Source of the DNA: Pycnopodia helianthoides | Taxonomy: Eukaryota; Echinodermata; Asteroidea; Forcipulatida; Asteriidae | Length of the DNA stretch: 64,000 nt | Reading direction: 5' to 3' | Assembly (NCBI GenBank): GCA_032158295.1 | Contig: CM063258.1 | Coordinates: 16,219,703 to 16,283,702 of the forward strand | Shown here: one piece after another, positions 1 to 12,100 of the stretch | How the letters are laid out: each line of letters opens with the position of its first letter | Numbering within the stretch: position 1 is the first letter of the stretch | Notes under the pieces: generated by a model | Databases searched by the model: none | What the model saw: the letters and a program-made list of their open reading frames with translations, nothing else | Told to the model about the DNA's origin: nothing | Made by a program: the position numbers and the translations under genes

Positions 1-481
1 TGTGCTCATCTGACATCAAAATTTGGCTGCTTCGCACTGCTCTCAAACAGCTCAAACTGAAAAAAATACCGTGTGCGATATTTTTTGATAGATATAGCCT
101 GAGGTAAAGAGAGCATAAGTAGGCAATTTCAGCTAATATCTTGTTTGATCTTTATCCCCGGGGCTTTTAAGCTCCCCCGTGAGATCTGACTGAATATTGA
201 TATATATATGAAGTCAATCCAATTAATAATGCAAAGAGATGACCACATGTCTACAATTCAATTAATGAATGACTGGGATGTCTTAGACTATGGGTAACAG
301 ATGATGTTAACCTCACACTGAACCTCAAGGGGGGGGGGTAAGCCTCACCAATGAGCCCTCGAGTGGTCCTCCAATCCTCAGCTACCCCCTGGATGTCTAT
401 GAAGGGACCTTATTTATACCGGGATCAGATGTATTTATATCTTGTGAGTGTAATCTTTCTCCATTTTTTTGTTAATTCCAG
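1..481 (+). other. EHMT: Intron upstream of the EHMT terminal exon
   Basis: AT-rich sequence ending in a pyrimidine-rich tract and the acceptor ttgttaattccag at 469-481. I could not find an upstream SET-domain exon here, so this is read as the 3' part of the last EHMT intron. A short G-run lies at about 331-338. No other coding signal is convincing. Confidence 0.7.
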
Positions 482-599
482 CTTTGATTATGGAGACAAG
501 TTCTGGGCAATCAAATCCAAGTTCTTCAGGTGCTGTTGCGGTTCAGTCCATTGTAAGCATGCTGAGGGTTCGTCTGGGAGCAGTGACCCTGACAGTTGA
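482..599 (+). CDS. EHMT: EHMT (G9a/GLP) histone H3K9 methyltransferase, last coding exon
   Basis: The exon follows a good acceptor (AG at 480-481) and starts with the third base of a split codon, consistent with the Gly that precedes this motif in the family. It encodes 38 residues and ends at TGA 597-599. It opens with [15 protein letters not shown], the end of the SET domain. In G9a/GLP the Phe of this motif is the Phe/Tyr switch that favours mono- and dimethylation, and the Tyr lines the lysine channel; both are kept. The post-SET knuckle [10 protein letters not shown] has the C-x-C-x4-C spacing that binds zinc with a SET-domain cysteine, plus one extra Cys in the middle. The family product is nuclear and methylates H3K9. 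The tail after CKH is only twelve residues, Ser/Asp-rich and shorter than in vertebrates. Earlier exons lie left of the window. Confidence 0.93.
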
Positions 600-1742
600 G
601 AATAGAGGCTCTTCATAGCAAGTAAAAAGCTTTCTTCTTTACTCCTCTTTTGTTTTTTCATACCATTTTTTATGTCATTCGTTTTTTTGATAAGCTTCGA
701 GACAAAATTGATGGTTTTGCCTTTGGTTTGAGGAAGTGATTGGTGTGTTGAAACGTACATGAGATCTCGCTATGCCTTGCAAGATTCGGACAGTGTTTGT
801 CGTGTATGCCTTGAACGTGGGAATGTTCACCGATGAAGGAGAACTTAAATATTGTACGATGAAGTTCCACCACGATAGGATGAGTCCATCACAGCATACC
901 CATGTCGGTTCAATATCGGCTTGGACTGTCACTATCCAATCGTCTTGTTTTGTATCAAAACTAATAACATGCACCACACTGAGGCTGGACACAAAGTAGT
1001 CTGGCTACTTTGATATGAATCAACGTCATAGTCACCTCTATGAACAAGGTATCATGCGAAGACGGGAATCAAAATGTGCTGTCAACAGAAATTAATTGAA
1101 CTCGTGAGCCGGAAGATTTTGAAGCTCTTGAAACGTCGGATGCAGCCAGCGTCTTCGTTATGGAAGATCTCATGTGGAAGAGCTTCATAGAAAAGACATG
1201 ATGTCCTTGATGGTGAGGATGGACTAAAGAAGATTAGTGCGAGGATCAATGGTGAAGATGGACTAAAGAGGATTAGTCTATTAAGGATCAATGGTGAGGA
1301 TGGATTGAGGAGGATTAGTCTAAGGATCCGATGTCAGAATTATGAGGAGAGGAGGATCAAAAAGTCATCAATTTGAAGATATCCTGGGTTTTTTTTTAAC
1401 TCCCAAATTTTAAATATTTTGTGATGAAATTCCAGGGTTCGCTTGAAAAGTCAAGCCATCGTTCAATTTTTGGCTTCTCTTTTGTGATTTTGTGAAGAAT
1501 GAGTCGTGTTGGCAGATATTGATGTACTTATGTTGACCTTTTTAATTTATTCAGTTATTCATCGTACCACCTTCAACACACTGTGCCTTTCCAACACATT
1601 TGTAGTACATTTTTTGAAAACAATTCACGACTCTCTAACCTTGTTAAAACCTTCCTTCACCCCGAGCCCCCATAACAACCGTTCCATGAGTCAAAACTGG
1701 TTTTATAAAAAAAAAAAATCCAGTCTTTTATATCCAAATAAA
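600..1742 (+). other. EHMT: Probable EHMT 3' UTR with candidate poly(A) signal
   Basis: The sequence after the EHMT stop has no recognisable coding region. The first canonical AATAAA I find on this strand is at 1737-1742, so the transcript could run about 1.1 kb past the stop. The short open frames at 670-1000 overlap on both strands and have no splice signals. A degenerate tandem repeat lies inside (1195-1345). The end point is inferred; an upstream non-canonical signal is possible. Confidence 0.4.
1195..1345. repeat. Degenerate tandem repeat, about 45-50 bp unit
   Basis: About three imperfect units built around aatggtgaggatgga and aggattagtctaaggatc follow one another. Each pairs a GGTGA(A/G)GATGGA segment with a (A/G)GATTAGT segment. 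It lies in the probable EHMT 3' UTR. Confidence 0.6.
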
Positions 1743-2399
1743 CCAAAGAATCAACTGACCAATCATTGACTTAGATTCCCCAACTTTGATTCACCACCAT
1801 TTTTTTTTCCCCCAGAACAACCACAACTCATTGGGAATATTCATCTATACATGGTATTACTGCAATATTACTAGATTGTATTTCCACATGCAGTCATTTA
1901 TATCAAGTTGTACAAATATCAAATGTTTGGTGAAACAGATGTATTTGATAATTTTTTCCCCACTTATTTCTATGCATCATTTTAATAAGAAATATTGAGC
2001 TGATAAACGAAGCTTCTCTAAAATTGCAGAAAGTAATCCTCTAAAATTCTAAATCTTCATGCAATATGTGTTTTTTTTAAGCAATTGATGGCATTTAATT
2101 CTGCAATTCCTTTAAGTTTAGCTTACTCTGGACTGACATATAAATTTTCGATTTTCCAGGTCCCAAGTTAACCCAATCTAAAAGAATCTCATATGGAAAT
2201 CATACCTATACGGCCTTTCATATTTAGATTAGAATGAATTCACCACTATACCACAGATATTGTTTATATTTAACTAGAGGCCAACTCAGAGAACTAAAAC
2301 TAATTGATCATCATTCCTAATACAATAACTACACTCTTGTAGTCGATACACCAAGAGTCGATTGGCTAGCTTGTCAGATGCTTCATAATTCCAGTTTTG
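1743..2399. other. AT-rich intergenic DNA
   Basis: No splice-bounded exon, RNA gene or long repeat is seen. Small open frames here are AT-rich and have no recognisable motif. Confidence 0.5.
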
Positions 2400-2744
2400 T
2401 TAAAGGTATTGTACACTTTTGGTAACAGCTCAAAATCAGTGTCCACATTTTGTGTGATTCAACATATGCATGAACAAACAAACCTGTGAAAGTTTGAGGT
2501 CAATAAATGGTCATCGAGGTCACGAGAAAATAGTGAAAAGAGATCTTATGTGTTTTCTGTTTTTTCAAATTATCGCGTGCGATAATTACTATTGCTTTAC
2601 TCGTTTCTCAGAAACGATAGCATTTTAGGCAGAAATATTTTAAGGAACCCTTTCTTCCATTACTTACTTTAAATCATGTAAGTTATGTTTGAATCTGTGA
2701 ACATTGTGTTTTTCGATCTTACCAATAGTGTACAGGGCCTTTAA
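2400..2744 (+). mobile_element. TTAA-flanked MITE, family B, copy 1
   Basis: The element is bounded by TTAA on both sides. It starts AAAGGTATTGTACACTTTTGG and ends GTGTACAGGGCCTTT, an imperfect terminal inverted repeat. A central near-palindrome around aattatcgcgtgcgataatt lies at about 2564-2586. The subterminal module with cacgagaaaatagtgaaaa is at about 2521. Two more copies are at 23010-23356 (reverse) and 25748-26091. TTAA targets and the lack of coding capacity fit a non-autonomous piggyBac-like element; the superfamily is inferred. Confidence 0.85.
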
Positions 2745-5700
2745 ATATAGGATACAATCAAAGACCAATATTCTCTTAAGATACATTGGGCTGTGTAAAC
2801 AGGAGAGTTCTTGACTCGATGGTGCATCATCAACCTGTCAAGGACAACTCGACCATGATTTTGATTTTGTATTCCAACCGTCCCAGCCGGTTTGTTGTAT
2901 TGTCTTCTACCACATGTTGATTTTCACACTAGTGGCTATGGGTGGCAAAACCATTATTAACTGAGTCTATATACGAGTTAAAAGTTTGTATGTTGCAACT
3001 ACAATCCACTCAGGAATACCGTGTAAGGGTCAGAGCGGCGCAGTATTAAGTTAAACATCTCTAATATTGTATTGTATAACAATTATTGATTATTCTTTGG
3101 TTCGAGTAGTTGGTACCTTCCTTCAATGTGAGTTGGAATGGAATCACAAATCAACTCATTATTCTACACAAGTTTTGTATTATTCCCCCAAAAGAACGGC
3201 CTTATGAGGTGGATTGACTTTCTTACCATTTTTGTATTACCAACTTACATCCCTTAGCTTTAATATGATAATCCATCATTTAGATGACAGCCATGCCTTG
3301 TGCCTTCCCTTAATATTTGTGTTTCGTTTTGGTTGAGGGCATCTTGAGCGGGGATTATCCCCAGGGCTTTATGGTATCCCTAATTCTGTTCTTAATACCA
3401 TTTGGGATTAAGACTAATCCTTGAAGTACATATTCAAGTCCTACTCTTTACTTGGTTGTAGATGTTTTGTACTATTGACGGAATAATCATTGATGACTCG
3501 ACATGGGAAGATTAAACTGCGGGACCGAACCAAAGAGCAAGGGCTTCTCACTGAGGTTTGGTTAATTTAAGACGGCTGGTGTTTTTGAGAAAACGTTCGG
3601 AAATAGTTCAGTGCTGAAAAATTGCGCTTGTTTTGGGGTGTGTTTTTTGTTTTATGTGAAACAAATTATGTTATAACAGAATGGCTTGCGTGTGTTTGCT
3701 GTTTGCGATCAGAATTGGAAATGGTGTCAACACATTCCCCCTTTATTGCGTTGGTTTTCAGAAGATTTTTTTTTAAATTATACATTTTGCTTTGTTTTCT
3801 GTTGATTTTTTTTAACCTTGAATTTAAAAAGACATTGTTTGTTTGTTTGTTTGCTATAATTGGTCGTAAGTTAAGTTGTGAATTGTAAATAAGATCCCCC
3901 AGTTAATGTCTTACTGAATACTGGGTACGTATAGGACATTTAGTGCACATGTTCAATATTTTGTTTTATATCAAAACTATTTTGGTTTCATAGTGTTATA
4001 ATATAATGTCAATAGAGGTTGCATTAATTGGCTGGTTAATTTGGTTTAGATTGCATATGTTTGAATGTAGCACAGAATCACGTGGGTTTGGTCTGCCGAG
4101 CAGACCTTTGATCAAACAGCAGCCATCTTGGTCGCGTATCCCGACTCCGAGACGTAGACCGCAGCGCTCGTTCTGAAACACGTCACGGAACAAGGATTTA
4201 TTTTTTTTGTTGGTTGCTAGGAACTTTCAGACGTGCATGAGTGGGAATGGAAATGACTGCGTTGAGGACGAGGTATGTCTGACCACGGCTGGACAAAAAG
4301 GATTTTTTATGAACGTAGAAAGTTGATGTGATATGAAATGACATGCTGGGATAGGTATAGGCCTAGAGATAGGAATAAACGAAAGAAGCAAATTTGTATG
4401 AAAAAAACCCGACTATTGTTGAATAACATGTTTTTATTATTGACTAGTGTTTATTATTTTTACCTGAACGTCGTTAATGGCTTCGCGTGGCCTGCCCCCC
4501 CCCTCTCCAAAATTATGTAACCCCGCCCCTACGATCCGCCTTTTGAACGGTTCTATATTGTAGGCCGTGCATCGATACTGCTTTTCGTTTGATAGAATAT
4601 GACCACTTCAACCTTCCGTATAAATAATACACAGAAAAACCCTACAAACGGAACGCGTGATCCGAACGCATTGTGAACGCTACAACTATTCTTTTTCGCT
4701 GTACCGTCCCACAGTGTTATATGTTTACTTTCGCCCCCCCCCCCACCCCGCGAGACAAAATAACTCGAGTAATTGCCGGCTATGTTTGGTTACGAGGTCG
4801 ATTTTCTCTCTCTATGACTTCATGAACAGAGGTTGTTTCGTCCATCAGGTTGTGACCGCACCGTACAACAAGAAGAGAAACAGCAAAATACTATGTTTGG
4901 TTTAAACTAACTTAATAGGCGTTAGAGGGCCGGCTATAGGCTGTTATTAAATTCGCAATTACAATGGTGTTGCGTTTACTGTACCTGTATATACAACTTC
5001 CCTTTGGGGCTGTGGATAATAGCAAACTAGATTTACAATGCGAGTATTTTTTTGAGGGCTGTGGTACAATATGTTAAGGTAATGCTTGATCAAAAACACA
5101 AGTCAACGGTGAATCAGGTTGTTTCCCTCGTCTTGTGATGTGCGCCCCGGCAGCAAGAAATTCATCGGCAAGAGCAATGCGAAGAAACAAATTGACTGCC
5201 TGCTCTTCATTGCGGTAGAAGAGTCAACCGCGCGCTGCATCGATTGACGCTACCCGAGCGTAAAATTGTTGAATTTGATGTTAAAAACGGCAACGCATCG
5301 ATGTATTACGTTCGCATTTGTCGCAAATTTTGGATTGCCATTCTCTCGCTGCCCGGTCATTTTTTGTTGTTGAAGAAGAATCCGCCCCCTCTTTTCTTTC
5401 AGTGCTTTAAAATTTTTTTGCAGAGCATGTGGGGGTTTTAAATTATGCCAGCTTCTCAGAATTGTGAAATCAGGCGGAGGAAAACAATACTGGTAATTAT
5501 AGGAGCTTAGGAGAGCTCACATTATGCAAATTGCATTTGGGTCAGCGTCTGATGTGCTGTAAATCCTACACTGTGTAATAACAACACTCTCGTACTGTGG
5601 CCTGGATACGTAGTTGCAATCGTGTCAAAATGTAGAAAAGAGAAAGACAGTCACTGAGAAGTGCATGATAGGTATTTGTGAAACGGAATTTGTTAAACAT

Positions 5701-7776
5701 ATGTCCATCCATTTCGAAATTACGACAATCCATCTTTAGGTAAGTCTCCGTACAGAGCTATTATGCTTTTTCTGGATATAACTCTCCGCACAATTACGTC
5801 ACAATGGCGTCATGATGATCATTGAAGACGGCCTTGTGTATTAAGGTGGCGTCTTTTGTTTCCTTAACCACGTGACCTTCAGATATGTTATGGTGACTCG
5901 TTTGATGTGTGTATGCGGCAAGTTACCTTTAATGTCCTTGTGTTGACCTTTTTTAAAGGCTACGCTTATTTAAACAAGAACAATTTGACATTAATATTTA
6001 TTCATCTGTTTTTAAGATACCATTTTTTTTAATGAGTAAAATTGTTGACCATCTGGATTGATAATCACAGCGTAATGATGAACGGCCTGTCCCAGAGATG
6101 GTAGTTCATCGTCGGTGGTGCGATAAACGATTTAATTGGATGAGTAGATGGATGCATTAACTGACATTTATTTATAACTATGCATTATGAAGTAAATTTC
6201 TGTCCAGGATGGATTGAAAATGGTTCACACAAGGCTATCTCTGGGTGCGTCTACTGGCTGTTTTTATCTGGTCCTGCATGTCCTAACATAAAATCTATGA
6301 TGGACTCGCATGTTACTGCAACACATTACAACACAATGCAACAAATTATTGCCACAATTACATACATCAAAACAACTTCAAAAAATAACTCTCAAAAACA
6401 ACTTTCTGAATCTGCGAAGACGTTAAACTAAACAGCATAAATGATTTGTACAATGCCCTGTGGGGTATATTTATTTCACCGTTCGTCAATGATGGTGATC
6501 TAAAATTGACTTTATAAGGGTTGACTGAGCTTAAACATAATGATTAGGTAAGAGGCAAGCTTAGCAAGATTTAAGACATATGTGTTGGCAGACATGATGT
6601 CTTGTGTTAGTCCATCGACATTCAACAATTCAATTATTTAATTGATGCCATTTAATTGCTCCTCGCTGATCTGAAAGTCATTAATTATTCCCCCCTTTAC
6701 CAAGACGCCCTGTGGTATTTTTCTTTGCAGAAATTGAAATTCTTTCTTTCTGTTTTCGTTGTCTTGCCGCTGAAGTAATTTTACAGATGTTTGAAAATAA
6801 CTCCATATGGTAATCCATAAGTAGCATTTTATGAAGTCATTTCCCGTAAGAAGGAATCTGTCCTGACTACCGTCTCAATCCCCCTTCATACTCCCCAGGT
6901 TTGAGGCACTAATTTCCCCTCAAAATGTTTGCAAAATCCCCAAACTCGAGCGAAAACACTACGTGAAACCTAACTAAATAATATTATACTCAAATATTAT
7001 TTAACGAGCATTTTTTTATTAAGCTAATAATTCCATGATTATGTTTAAAACTATGACTCATTTTTGTACCACCTGAAATTTTCAACAAGTATTTCAATGT
7101 TTAAACATTTATATTTTAAAATATTAGCAAATTCTTTGACAAAATATAACAGCCATTATAAAAAGTGGATTCTATACACATATAATTTCTGTTCAAACGT
7201 CTGTAAGTCAAGACGACTATGAAGATGATGATGTGCTCCATCAAACCTCTGTAATTCCCGTCCTGTTCTTCCTCTCCAAAACCTCAGTAATTCCTATCTA
7301 GCTCTGCTGTAGTGATTCCAACGTCACACAACTCCCTGGTGTAACTTTGGGGATACAACCAGGAGAGAAGAAACGAAGGACGGCCGCTGCTGCTGCTTAA
7401 AGACACGGCATGGCGTTGTTTGCTCAAGGAAAAAAAAAAAAAAACCAACGGACTATTTTGCTATGCATATAGCTTAGGACAGCATGAATAAGTTCTGGAA
7501 TAAAAATGAAATATTGTAAAGAGGACAAAATACGCTCTCGTCAAGATTTGATTTGTGAAAATTGTTTCTATGCGTGTTATTTTGGATATCGTGCGGGGAA
7601 AAAAATCACCTTTAATTCGGTAATAATAATTAGTTTTTAGGAACATTGGGAATTTTTGTAATACAGAAAGTTGAAACTGCTTAACAATGGACCATTGTGA
7701 TCATTGTCTTATTTAACCTCCATGAACAATAAACATTCCTCACATTGAAGTCGTGTTAATTAAAAAAAAAACTCAC
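2745..7776. other. Long AT-rich intergenic stretch without a supported gene
   Basis: No exon is supported. The sequence has homopolymer runs (C-run at about 4735-4745, A-run at about 7430-7443). A strong donor-like site TTTAG|gtaagt is at 5738-5745, but the preceding frame from ATG 5664 ends in TAG exactly at the boundary, so no coding exon is called. Open frames of 60-90 codons (3622-3888, 4657-4905, 6180-6431) have no motifs. Confidence 0.5.
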
Positions 7777-7956
7777 ACGTAGCCTATGCAAAGCAGAGCC
7801 GTTGCTCTGATGCAAAGATAAGAAGAGCGCCACCAACGTTAATGATTCGTCCCCCAAAACTTCCCAATCAGTGCTGTTCAACCGCGAAATAGAACAGCCC
7901 TTTAAAAACAGTCGAGGATGCCCGTAACGTGTTGGGTTGGTTTGGACTGCTGCCAT
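7777..7956 (-). CDS. Possible minus-strand first coding exon, unrecognised
   Basis: On the minus strand an ATG in strong context (caaATGG, 7956-7954) opens 60 codons that end exactly at a donor, ACGT|gtgagt, at 7777/7776 in phase 0. The peptide begins MAAVQTNPTRYGHPRLFLKG and has mixed, non-repetitive composition. I recognise no domain. It lies about 1.1 kb from the divergent candidate exon at 9081, so the CpG-richer DNA between them might be a bidirectional promoter. The exonic side of the donor is weak (T before GT). A chance open frame is a real alternative. Confidence 0.28.
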
Positions 7957-9080
7957 TTGCAGATGCCGCAGTGCAGGCCCATTGGACGGTCAGCAAGACC
8001 ACTGCCTGTCGCTTTCCATTGCTTTACGATGATTCGAGATGGAACTCTCCGCACTGATGCATATTAATTATTGATGGATGTGTGATTATAATGATTTTGT
8101 CTGTGAATACAGTTGGACGTAAAAAATGGAACTGGAGTGGTCAATACAAATAATTGCTCGTAGCGGGGTGCGTCCGTAACAGCGGGACTCACGTGCGCCG
8201 TGAATCACACTGGTTTCAGTTGTACGGAAGTTTTGCCGACGCGTGGACTACCGTTTGGGAGCTGTCACGTCATCCCCCCCCCCCCTCCTAAAAATTAGTT
8301 TCCTTCTTGGAGTGTCGTCACCACCAGAGGAATATTCTATCTTCGATTGATAGCAGATAGCCAGAGAGAAAGACGACTTGGACCCATCAGAATGTCCTAG
8401 TTCCATCGGATTATAGCTTATTCTGTGACTGGCTTGCCGGACCAGTGGACTGTAGCCTCAAGTACTGGGATTACTGCGTCTTGTTGAAAGGATAAGCGCA
8501 AACCCCGAGCCCCCTCAAGCTGTGAAGACCGCACTTTCCCTTGCCGGCACTCTAACGGAACGCCGACATTGACTTCATCGCAGTTTGACACAGCGGTGGA
8601 TTTTTTTTTCATCCAACTGTCAAGTACAGTGGGTGTATATTATTTTATATCTTCCGTGCAGACTGGTGCCTTAATAGACATTTACTTCTAGATGTTGGAC
8701 CACTGTGTGCTATCCCTCTCTGTATATACATCGTATAACACTTCGTCATGTTCAACTTGATTTGATTACAGTGCAGCGATAACAGTGCACAAATGTCATG
8801 CCGTACATGCCATTCTGTTAATACCCATAGTCTATTCACTATAACAAATGCTTTGTAACCCACAAAATCCTCCATTTCTTGAATACTAGTGTCCGTTATT
8901 TGTGTGTTGACCATACAAACTAAACGTGGATAGAGAAGGGCTCTGAGTGGAATAAACGAGCCGAATAGTCACGGCATTGTTTAGGGGCTCGAGAGATAAA
9001 AACTCGCCGGAAACTCACGGCGGTGAAAGTGCCTAACAGCACGGTCAAATTGCAATCTTGCAGTAGACGTATGGTGTCTT
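7957..9080. promoter_or_regulatory. CpG-richer region upstream of candidate first exons
   Basis: CG dinucleotides are visibly denser here than in the flanks, for example around 8160-8270, 8480-8580 and 8950-9130. Candidate exons point away on both sides (7777-7956 minus, 9081-9189 plus). A C-run lies at about 8275-8286. No clear TATA box is seen. The promoter role is inference. Confidence 0.3.
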
Positions 9081-9189
9081 ATGGAATACTCAGTGAAGCC
9101 TGCCCTTGATAATGGATATACCCGTGTGAGACGGCGCTCTGGAAGGTCTTTCGAGGGTGCCAAGCTTAAGTTTGGATTAATTGCATTAG
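9081..9189 (+). CDS. Candidate first coding exon with basic tail and hydrophobic start, unrecognised
   Basis: ATG 9081 opens 36 codons plus one base and runs into a near-consensus donor, TTAG|gtaagt (GT 9190-9191), phase 1. The peptide starts MEYSVKPALDNGYTRVRRRS and ends GAKLKFGLIAL, a basic segment followed by the start of a hydrophobic stretch. That is the layout of a type II membrane protein N-terminus. The frame is open for 24 codons upstream of the ATG, then a TGA; no other in-frame ATG exists. ATG 9071 in another frame makes a short overlapping uORF. Phase 1 matches the acceptor of the exon at 46033, so it could be a distant first exon of that gene, or of a gene whose other exons I cannot see. 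No family recognised. Confidence 0.45.
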
Positions 9190-12100
9190 GTAAGTTTTTT
9201 CAAGTCAATCAAGATCTTTAATGCACAAAGTGTATGTTTGGGTTTATAGATCACTGTGTATACAAAATGACATCTTCCAGTGAGTATGTAGATCAATTGA
9301 TAGCTCAAATTATCACAAAAACTAGTTTCTATATTGTTAGTTTCCACACGGTGATCCTGTGTTTCCTTCAGTTAACATTAGGGGTGCAACACCGCCATGT
9401 TAGTCCTACTTGGTTTGAATTACCCAAACATGTATGGTGCCTCGCTTCGACTTCCTTCGATATTATTGGATGATGAAACCAGCACTTGTACCACTAACTG
9501 TATGAGCAATTCATGAAGCAGACGACGCATGCTGGAAACAATAGCTTATTGTAAGCTGGTATATGAGGCGCTTAAATAAAAACACAATTCTTGGGAGTTG
9601 TAATATAGCATGCAGTTCGTGACAATTCAAACCTTTGCGTACGAAGTCGGTTTTAACTGTCAACAAAAATAATTAAAAAGGAATCGTGAATGAATTAGCA
9701 ACTTTTTTCAATAAGAATGAGTGAAAGTTTTTTTTTTAAATGGACTGAATCCATCAACCCAAGTATGGTTACTTGTTAATAAATGGTTCTTCAACACAAC
9801 TGGACATAAAGCAATAAGTTTAACTTCATTTGTACATATGTGTGTAAAGCAACCCGATGTATTAAGCTCTGTGTCCCCAAACAACTGTCAGCTCAGACAA
9901 TTTGACAGCTGATCAAAACAAGTCCGAGCCAAATTTCTGAAATGTAAGAATAAAGCAATTTTGTACCGAATGAAGAGCTTGTGTTGCAATTAATGCCAGT
10001 CAGGGGCCTAATAACTTGCTATCAGCAGCATGCCATACCGCAAAATTTTTACATCTCGGTGACATTTGGCGAGAGTTCTTTCCTCGTACTCAGGTGCACA
10101 CTAAAGTGTTCTTAGCGTACTAAGCGCTTGTAGTTATAGCCACACTATACGTGGAAATATATTTTGTTTGGGTTCAAGGTTAAATCCTCCTAAATGCTCG
10201 GGGCGGTAGATTATCTAGTCGTCCAGTACCACAATTCCATGCGTCCCATCCAATTAATTATAAAAAAATATCCAGTATGAAAATATTTTGCCAGGGATAA
10301 ACTTCTATGACGAGGAGTGTTCAAAACGAGCTTTTGTGGACTTGTTATTATTGTACTGGGATCTTTTTTGTTACGCATTTCCGCTTCTGTGCCCTCTGAT
10401 ATTAATTTATCATTAGAAAAAAATCGGTCATGTAGTCGTCCGAAGTTGTATATTTTTTTATTAATTTAATATGGATAATGCAATCGTTGAGAGGGTGGCC
10501 TTCGGATGTGCCCGCTCCTCCTTCACGTCAAGATATACCTCATTGTCTTTATAGCGCAAGGCTATTAATAACACAAATCATTTTTATTGATAAGACTTTG
10601 TTCCTGTTGGATTCCCATCATTCGTTTCATGGGTTGAGTTCATTTTGAAAAATCTCTTTCTCAATTATCACATGAAGTGATCATAAACAGCTGTCGCCAG
10701 AGCCAGGGAAAATATTATTGTCTAGATTATGTTATTAATAAAGGGGAAAATGGTCTCGGTAATGTTACGCTTTAGTAGGGGTGGGGTGGACAATAGTTAT
10801 CAATCCCTCACTACTCAAAATGCTGTTGCAGTGATGCAACTGCAAAATAAAACAAAAATAACGAAATAGAGTATTCTGATGGTTTGCTGTCAATTTCAAA
10901 CTAGCATTTTTTAAAGAGCTATATTAACTGTTAATAATTGTTATTCCCATTTCTTCGGGATTGGAGCTATTATTATTCAGAACGGTCACACTGCATTTTA
11001 ATTTGTCGTTACGCTCGTCATATTATTACAATGGTTTGTGTAACTGCAAGAAACCACAATTGGTGCTCGATATGGGGCAGAGGGTACCCCCCACCTATTG
11101 TGTCTTTATTGTGTGCTTGGAATCTCAGGAATTCTTTTGAGGATTTTAGGGTGGGGTTCTAAAATAGTGTGTTATAGTATGGAACATTGGGGGGGGGGGG
11201 AGGGGACCCTCTGCCCCATATCGGGCAGGCTATAAGAAACCAAGGCTGTCAGAAAGTATGGTGCTGTTGTTTAAATTTCTGAAGTTTTTCAACCAAACTA
11301 AATCTTCTTTACTCATATAAATGCAGACTTGAAGGGAACATAACTAGCTTAATCTGTCCAAAAATAGTTTGGTCTAAAAACTGTTATTTCCCCACAGTTG
11401 TTAGTGAGTTCGAATCGTTCGTTTGACCACTGCTTACAAACATGTGTACAGGGTTCGAATCCACCAGCGCTACCCGCATGCAATCCAAACATTGACTGGT
11501 AATACTTCACAACGACCATTTTTTATGACACAAAACATAATTGTACAATGCATGCAAAGGACGCCCATACAAAGGAAAAACAGGGTCAGGTTTTATCTTA
11601 TTATTATGCTGTAATTTCTCCACGCTTTTACAGAAAATGTCAGTGCTGGGGATTTATTTTCATCAATCAAATTGTATCATGTCTAGAGTGCAGTGACATG
11701 TTTTGGGATATTATGGAAAAAGATGTCTTCAAATGTTTTGTTTTCAACTGTCAACTTTGAGCTGTTGTGTATTGCAGGCTTCGGTAACCCAGACAAATAG
11801 TTTATAGATTATTATAATCATGTATTTTTTATTTGAAATAGTGTGCCCAGATCGAGGCACGAAGGGGAAAACTAGTCTGGCTCGTTTTTATGTAAACTTA
11901 CACGCATCATTTACTGTTTGTGTGAGACGTGGAACCACGCTCTGTATTGTCATTGTTGCATTGTCCCTTTCCCCATCGTATGAGATCATAAAATATAAAT
12001 TCTAATTCGCCATTCTGATTCATACAGTTGAGTTTACTGCTCGGCATTGTGTGCGAGCCCGTTCAATTATACAAATAATATTTTGGAGGACAAAATTAAT

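Noticed and set aside
5664..5742. Short frame ending at a strong donor TTTAG|gtaagt
   Set aside because: An in-frame TAG coincides with the exon end, so it is not coding; at most a non-coding exon.
11449..11464. Isolated gggttcgaatcc
   Set aside because: Single B-box-like word without tRNA structure.
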